A DNA stretch of 9,809 nt, from contig CAYJGW010000072.1 of assembly GCA_964369425.1 (NCBI GenBank), forward strand, positions 1-9,809. Reading direction: 5' to 3'. Position numbers and translations under genes: made by a program. Shown here piece after piece: positions 6,561 through 9,809 of the stretch (its first letter is position 1; the number at the start of each line of letters is the position of its first letter). The notes under the pieces were generated by a model, which saw nothing but the letters and a program-made list of their open reading frames with translations, had not been told where the DNA came from and made no database searches. Source of the DNA: CAUPWF01 sp964369425. Lineage in GTDB: Bacteria > Bacillota > Clostridia > Lachnospirales > Lachnospiraceae.

Positions 6561-6881
6561 ATGTATTTTAACAAATTAGTTCGCGATAGAATTCCAGAAA
6601 TAATAAAAGCACAAGGGGAAGAACCACACTTTGAAATATTATCAGATAGTGATTATTTGATTGAATTAAATAAAAAATTAAATGAAGAGGTAGCTGAATA
6701 TCAGGAAAGTGGTGAGATTGAAGAAATAGCGGATATATTAGAGGTTATCCATTCAATATGCCATGCAAAGGGCGTTTTATTAGATAAAGTATATGATTTA
6801 AAAGAAGAGAAACGTGAAAAACGTGGTTCGTTTTCGGAAAAGATATTTCTTGTATCAAAAAATGAGAGGCGTAAGAAATAA
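6561..6881 (+). CDS. MazG-like nucleotide pyrophosphohydrolase
   Basis: A 106-residue all-alpha protein of the MazG/HisE-like NTP pyrophosphohydrolase superfamily (COG4997 type). FNKLVRDRIPEII at 3-15 is the typical opening. Magnesium-binding acids are seen as EEVAEY (E42, E43, E46) and EEIADILEV (E55, D58). The ending KREKRGSFSEKIFL at 84-97 also matches the family. These enzymes cleave nucleoside triphosphates to the monophosphate plus pyrophosphate and are thought to clean modified nucleotides from the pool. They are often annotated as phosphoribosyl-ATP pyrophosphohydrolase-like, but the gene is not in a histidine operon here. The start follows AGAGAGG (6545-6551) by nine bases, and a TATAAT lies just upstream. 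A small in-frame ORF follows directly after the stop codon. Confidence 0.85.
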   Translation: MYFNKLVRDRIPEIIKAQGEEPHFEILSDSDYLIELNKKLNEEVAEYQESGEIEEIADILEVIHSICHAKGVLLDKVYDLKEEKREKRGSFSEKIFLVSKNERRKK

Positions 6882-7142
6882 TTGCAAGATATGTCTCTTT
6901 ATGTACACGACCATATCGTATTCAACCGCGGAAAGAATGAAGGAATAGAGCTTGGCAGAATTGAAAATAAAATTGAATTAGTGATGAAAAATCGTGATAA
7001 GTTAGAAGAAGAATCCGCAGCGGACTTTTTTGAGTGCGATAAAACAATTGTTGATGAAATATATTGCATAATGGATACACAACCAGAAATTAGAGATGTG
7101 AAACAACTTTATCAAATTCTAGTTGAGAGAGAAATTATATAG
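6882..7142 (+). CDS. Small hypothetical protein, possible remnant of an Rpn/PD-(D/E)XK transposase
   Basis: An ORF of up to 86 codons starts with TTG immediately after the pyrophosphohydrolase stop, in the same frame. An ATG at 6891 would give 83 residues. Neither start has a convincing ribosome binding site. The protein is charged and probably helical. RGKNEGIELGRIENKIELVM near 16-35 recalls the glycine-spaced C-terminal tail of Rpn-family PD-(D/E)XK transposase proteins. No nuclease domain is present, so if the likeness is real this is a truncated tail. The family call is tentative. It ends at 7142 just before a small terminator. Alternatives are a genuine short gene of unknown function or a read-through extension of the preceding protein. 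Confidence 0.4.
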   Translation: MQDMSLYVHDHIVFNRGKNEGIELGRIENKIELVMKNRDKLEEESAADFFECDKTIVDEIYCIMDTQPEIRDVKQLYQILVEREII

Positions 7143-7148
7143 GAGATG

Positions 7149-7168
7149 AAGGCACATCTTGCCTTTTT
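7149..7168 (+). terminator. Rho-independent terminator
   Basis: Arms AAGGCA (7149-7154) and TGCCTT (7160-7165) form a perfect 6-bp stem with a 5-base loop, running into TTTTT at 7164-7168. It closes the pyrophosphohydrolase transcript, six bases after the small ORF. Confidence 0.65.
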
Positions 7169-7213
7169 ATGGTGAATGTTAACTTGCGTTGCTTATGGCA
7201 ATGGGCAAATATC

Positions 7214-7222
7214 TGTTATACT
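7214..7222 (+). promoter_or_regulatory. Extended -10 promoter of the XRE regulator
   Basis: TGTTATACT is an extended -10 (TG at 7214-7215, TATACT at 7217-7222) about 30 bases before the start at 7252. The -35 is poor. The same nine bases occur in the promoter of the MBL hydrolase on the other strand. Confidence 0.5.
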
Positions 7223-7251
7223 TCAAGCAAATATTAAGGAGGTATTTGTTT

Positions 7252-7761
7252 ATGTTAAACGAAAACATTAAAGCTATCAGAAAATCAAAAGGACTTTCGC
7301 AAGAAGAAATGGCAACAAAATTGAATGTAGTAAGGCAAACAATTTCAAAATGGGAAAAAGGATTGTCAGTTCCCGACTCTGAAATGTTATTAGCAATATC
7401 AGAAATTTTTGAAATGCCAGTAAGTAAATTGCTTGGAGAAACCATTGGTGAGGAACGCGAAGATGAACTAAAAGTGATTTCAGAAAAACTGGAAATTATC
7501 AATTTGCAACTTTCACAAAAAAGCGTAAAAAGAAGAAAATTGATTCAGTGCTTGCTTATTCTAGTATGCATCATTATAGTAGCGATATTTATCCTTCTAT
7601 CAAGGTTAGGTAGTCCCTATTTGGAGTGGGATTATAGTGATCCCGAAAGAGCAGTTCTTGGAGTGGGCTTTCATGCATTTGAATGGCTATTTATAAGAGT
7701 GGCACCTATAATACTTGTGGGAGGAATTGTTGGAATAATTTCAACACGAAAAAAAGTGTAG
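7252..7761 (+). CDS. Membrane-anchored XRE-family transcriptional regulator
   Basis: A 169-residue protein with an N-terminal HTH_3 (Cro/C1-type) DNA-binding domain at about 5-60. The turn-helix is recognisable in GLSQEEMATKLNVVRQTISKWEKG (14-37). A short linker with a likely coiled stretch (66-90) follows, then two hydrophobic segments at about 97-118 and 144-164. The basic KRRK before the first segment suits a cytoplasmic DNA-binding head held at the membrane. The segment between the two membrane spans (about 119-143) is acidic and aromatic. Family members usually repress or sense envelope conditions; the target is unknown. The start is fixed by AAGGAGG (7236-7242), nine bases upstream, and by the extended -10 promoter, which excludes earlier in-frame starts. 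It appears monocistronic and precedes the tag operon by about 90 bases. Confidence 0.88.
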   Translation: MLNENIKAIRKSKGLSQEEMATKLNVVRQTISKWEKGLSVPDSEMLLAISEIFEMPVSKLLGETIGEEREDELKVISEKLEIINLQLSQKSVKRRKLIQCLLILVCIIIVAIFILLSRLGSPYLEWDYSDPERAVLGVGFHAFEWLFIRVAPIILVGGIVGIISTRKKV

Positions 7762-7799
7762 GATAAAATCAGAAGAGCATCATGAAAAATAGATTAATA

Positions 7800-7815
7800 T
7801 GACATACAGTTGTCA
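7800..7815. promoter_or_regulatory. Candidate operator dyad upstream of tag
   Basis: TGACA (7800-7804) and TGTCA (7811-7815) form a 5-base inverted repeat around a 6-base centre. It overlaps the -35 position of the tag promoter, as a repressor site would. The short arms make chance occurrence possible, and the binding regulator is unknown; the neighbouring XRE protein is one candidate. Confidence 0.3.
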
Positions 7816-7824
7816 GCTTTACTA

Positions 7825-7833
7825 TGCTATACT
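7825..7833 (+). promoter_or_regulatory. Extended -10 promoter of the tag operon
   Basis: TGCTATACT is an extended -10 with TATACT at 7828-7833, 21 bases before the tag start codon, leaving a leader of about 15 bases. No strong -35 is present; the small dyad covers that place. Confidence 0.5.
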
Positions 7834-7854
7834 TTGATTAAAAGGAGAAAATCA

Positions 7855-8466
7855 ATGGATAAAAAACGCTGTGATTGGCTAGATGGTTCTGAAATTTATA
7901 GAGAGTATCATGATAATGAATGGGGACGACCTGTTCATGATGATAACAAACTTTTTGAGATGCTAACTCTTGAGGCTTTTCAAGCAGGTCTATCATTCAT
8001 AACCATTCTAAAAAAAAGAGAAGATTTCAGGAAAGCATTTGACAACTTTAATCCAGTAAAAGTTTCAAAATATGATGAACAAAAAATTTTAGAACTATTA
8101 GAAAATGAAAAAATAGTAAGACATCGAGGGAAGATTGTTGCAGCTATAACAAATGCAAAGTTATTTTTGCAAATAAGAGAAGAGTACGGTAGTTTTGATA
8201 AATTTATTTGGAGTTATGTGGAGTTTATTCCGATTAAAAATAATTATAAATCAAAGAACGAACTTCCTGCTACAACAGAAATTTCAGATAGACTAAGCAA
8301 AGATTTGAAGAAAATAGGATTTAAGTTTGTAGGTTCTACTACTGTTTATGCATTTATGCAAGCGACAGGAATGGTAAATGACCATACGAAAGAATGCTTT
8401 CTATACAATGAGGATTTGGATGATGATGGAAAGCGTATAGAACAATGTAGAAAGGAGTGTGTATAA
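7855..8466 (+). CDS. tag: 3-methyladenine DNA glycosylase I
   Basis: This base-excision repair enzyme removes 3-methyladenine from alkylated DNA. The 203 residues fit the family. The zinc-binding set is complete: C6 in KKRCDW, H19 in YHDNEWG, and H177 with C181 in VNDHTKEC. The core EAFQAGLSFITILKKRE at 40-56 includes the catalytic-region glutamate E40. RHRGKI at 89-94 and GFKFVGSTT at 155-163 are also family hallmarks. E. coli Tag has tryptophan where this protein has F48 in GLSFIT, a mild aromatic swap in the base pocket. The start follows AGGAG (7843-7847) by seven bases. The stop overlaps the next start by one base (TAATG), so it is translationally coupled to the TfoX-domain gene. Confidence 0.95.
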   Translation: MDKKRCDWLDGSEIYREYHDNEWGRPVHDDNKLFEMLTLEAFQAGLSFITILKKREDFRKAFDNFNPVKVSKYDEQKILELLENEKIVRHRGKIVAAITNAKLFLQIREEYGSFDKFIWSYVEFIPIKNNYKSKNELPATTEISDRLSKDLKKIGFKFVGSTTVYAFMQATGMVNDHTKECFLYNEDLDDDGKRIEQCRKECV

Positions 8467-8810
8467 TGGCAAGTAGTGTAGAATACATAGAATTTGTATG
8501 TGAGCAAATTTCAGGAGTTGGTGCGATTCGCTACAAAAAAATGTTTGGAGAATATATGGTTTATGTAAATGAAAAACCTGTTCTTTTGGTGTGCGATGAT
8601 ACAGTTTTTGTAAAAATCAAAGAGGAAACAACTGCTGTTCTAGAAAACAGTGAAACAGGTATTCCATACAAAAGTGCAAAAGAGCACTACATCTTAGATA
8701 TAGAGGATAGAGAATTAGCAAAAGAGGTTGTATTGATTTTAGAAGAAATAACACCGATTCCAAAGCCACGTAAGAAGAACAGTCGAGGCAAAGCTAAAAA
8801 TAACGATTAG
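8466..8810 (+). CDS. TfoX N-terminal-domain protein
   Basis: A 114-residue protein matching a lone TfoX_N domain (the N-terminal half of the Sxy/TfoX competence regulator). The family pattern appears as YIEFVCEQISGV (6-17), RYKKMFGEYMVYVNEKP (21-37), and the closing acidic stretch with ITPIPKPRKK. The C-terminal tail is rich in Lys and Arg, which could contact nucleic acid. The C-terminal TfoX domain is absent, so a role in competence is not implied. The fold is related to the YjbR/MmcQ group. The gene starts within the tag stop codon (TAATG) and has AAAGGAG upstream inside tag. Its position between a glycosylase and an SPL-like radical SAM protein suggests an accessory role in DNA damage handling; that is inference. 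Confidence 0.85.
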   Translation: MASSVEYIEFVCEQISGVGAIRYKKMFGEYMVYVNEKPVLLVCDDTVFVKIKEETTAVLENSETGIPYKSAKEHYILDIEDRELAKEVVLILEEITPIPKPRKKNSRGKAKNND

Positions 8811-8848
8811 GTATCCAATTAGAAAATTATAAGGAGATGAGAAAAATC

Positions 8849-9712
8849 ATGAAAGAAATTACTGCCAAAAGCATTATTTCTGCAAAGAATAATATGAATA
8901 TCTATCGTGGTTGTACTCATGGATGTATTTACTGTGATAGTAGGTCAGAGATTTATGGTAAAACTTATGACTTTGAGGATATTGAAGTTAAAACAAATGC
9001 TTTAGAGTTGATTGATAGAGAACTTTCTAAGAGACGTAGAAAATGTATGATAGTGACAGGTGCCATGACAGATCCCTATATCCCTCTAGAAAAAGAATTA
9101 GAACATACTAGAAAATCACTTGAACTAATCGAGAAACATGATTTTGGTGTGGCATTACTCACAAAATCCGATTTAATTTTACGTGACATAGATATCTTGG
9201 CGAGAATAAACGAGAGAACAAAATGTGTTGTGCAGATGACCCTTACAACGTATGATGAAGAACTGTGCAAAGTATTAGAGCCAAATGTTGCTACGACAAA
9301 GCGCAGGTTTGAAGTGTTAAAGGAAATGGATAAAGCGGGGATTCCAACGATTGTTTGGCTTACGCCTATTTTACCCTTTATAAATGATACAGATGAAAAT
9401 ATCAAAGGGTTGCTAAATTATTGTAAAGAAGCAAATGTGAAAGGTGTTTTAACATTTGGTGTAGGGATGACACTTCGCTTTGGAAATCGCGAGTTTTACT
9501 ATAAAAAGCTCAATGAGCATTTTCCAGATTTAAAGCGTGCATACATGAAAAAGTACGGAGCATCATACGGTCTTAAAAGTCCAAATAGTACTAAACTGTC
9601 AAGAATAATACGTGATTTTTGCAAAGAAGAAAACATGTTATATGGCGAAAAAGAAGTATTTAACTTTGTTTGGGAATTTCCAGAACAAAATGAACAACTA
9701 TCACTATTTTAA
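8849..9712 (+). CDS. SPL-family radical SAM protein
   Basis: A 287-residue radical SAM protein of the spore photoproduct lyase-like group (COG1533). The [4Fe-4S] cysteines are in RGCTHGCIYCD: C22, C26 and C29 (CxxxCxxC). TGAMTDPYIPLEKELEHTR at 70-88 and LLTKSDLILRDIDIL at 103-117 are characteristic of the family. It lacks an obvious N-terminal extension like that of true SplB, so photoproduct repair is not established and the substrate is open. AAGGAG at 8831-8836 lies 12 bases before the chosen ATG. An ATG at 8837 abuts that site and is too close, so it is not favoured. The gene begins 38 bases after the TfoX-domain gene and ends before a terminator, making it the last gene of the tag operon. 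Confidence 0.9.
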   Translation: MKEITAKSIISAKNNMNIYRGCTHGCIYCDSRSEIYGKTYDFEDIEVKTNALELIDRELSKRRRKCMIVTGAMTDPYIPLEKELEHTRKSLELIEKHDFGVALLTKSDLILRDIDILARINERTKCVVQMTLTTYDEELCKVLEPNVATTKRRFEVLKEMDKAGIPTIVWLTPILPFINDTDENIKGLLNYCKEANVKGVLTFGVGMTLRFGNREFYYKKLNEHFPDLKRAYMKKYGASYGLKSPNSTKLSRIIRDFCKEENMLYGEKEVFNFVWEFPEQNEQLSLF

Positions 9713-9751
9713 GTGACTAGTTAAATTGGAAGAATTACCGTTATGTGTAAA

Positions 9752-9786
9752 GTAGCAGGCTTGAAGTTCAGTCTGCTACATTTTTT
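9752..9786 (+). terminator. Rho-independent terminator ending the tag operon
   Basis: Arms GTAGCAGGCT (9752-9761) and AGTCTGCTAC (9770-9779) form a 10-bp stem with one G-T wobble and an 8-base loop, followed by TTTTTT at 9781-9786. It lies 39 bases after the radical SAM gene. Confidence 0.85.
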
Positions 9787-9809
9787 GTGAATATTCGTAA
9801 AGGTAACTT

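Noticed and set aside
9076..9405. Minus-strand frame within the radical SAM gene
   Set aside because: It is a shadow of a clearly coding plus-strand gene, with no ribosome binding site or family likeness.

Overview
The window reads as ordinary chromosome of a low-GC Gram-positive anaerobe. The DNA is AT-rich, nearly every gene has a strong AGGAGG-type ribosome binding site, and the protein families are typical of Clostridia. Lachnospiraceae or a neighbouring family is my inference, not something the sequence proves. I see no tRNA, rRNA, CRISPR array, intact insertion sequence or prophage module.

Layout, left to right. Bases 1-548 are the C-terminal half of a sensor histidine kinase that begins outside the window. 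A roughly 400-base intergenic stretch follows. It holds a long hairpin, a well-formed sigma-A promoter and an unexplained open minus-strand frame. Next comes a complete tryptophan synthase beta chain gene (946-2202) with no trpA beside it, closed by a terminator, and then a class I SAM-dependent methyltransferase (2274-3017).

The most coherent metabolic block is 3074-5495: a guanine deaminase, a small three-cysteine protein resembling the TudS/DUF523 desulfidases, and a membrane protein that looks like an ECF transporter substrate-binding (S) component. The last two overlap by 8 bases. I infer a salvage route in which the S component imports a base or base-like compound, the desulfidase removes sulfur from it, and guanine deaminase handles purine. 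Energising and coupling subunits of the ECF transporter are not in the window. A terminator separates this block from a convergent RNase Z-like metallo-beta-lactamase-fold hydrolase (minus strand, 5568-6374).

The right third (6561-9712) is rightward and built around nucleotide and DNA housekeeping. It has a MazG-like nucleotide pyrophosphohydrolase, a small poorly recognised ORF, and a membrane-anchored XRE regulator. A tight three-gene run follows: 3-methyladenine DNA glycosylase I (tag), a TfoX N-terminal-domain protein and an SPL-family radical SAM protein. This run has its own extended -10 promoter with a small dyad upstream and ends at a terminator at 9752-9786. The grouping suggests a DNA-lesion-handling operon.

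Nothing here is a clearly undescribed system. The guanine deaminase/desulfidase/ECF block and the tag/TfoX-N/SPL-like operon are the two neighbourhoods most worth following up.
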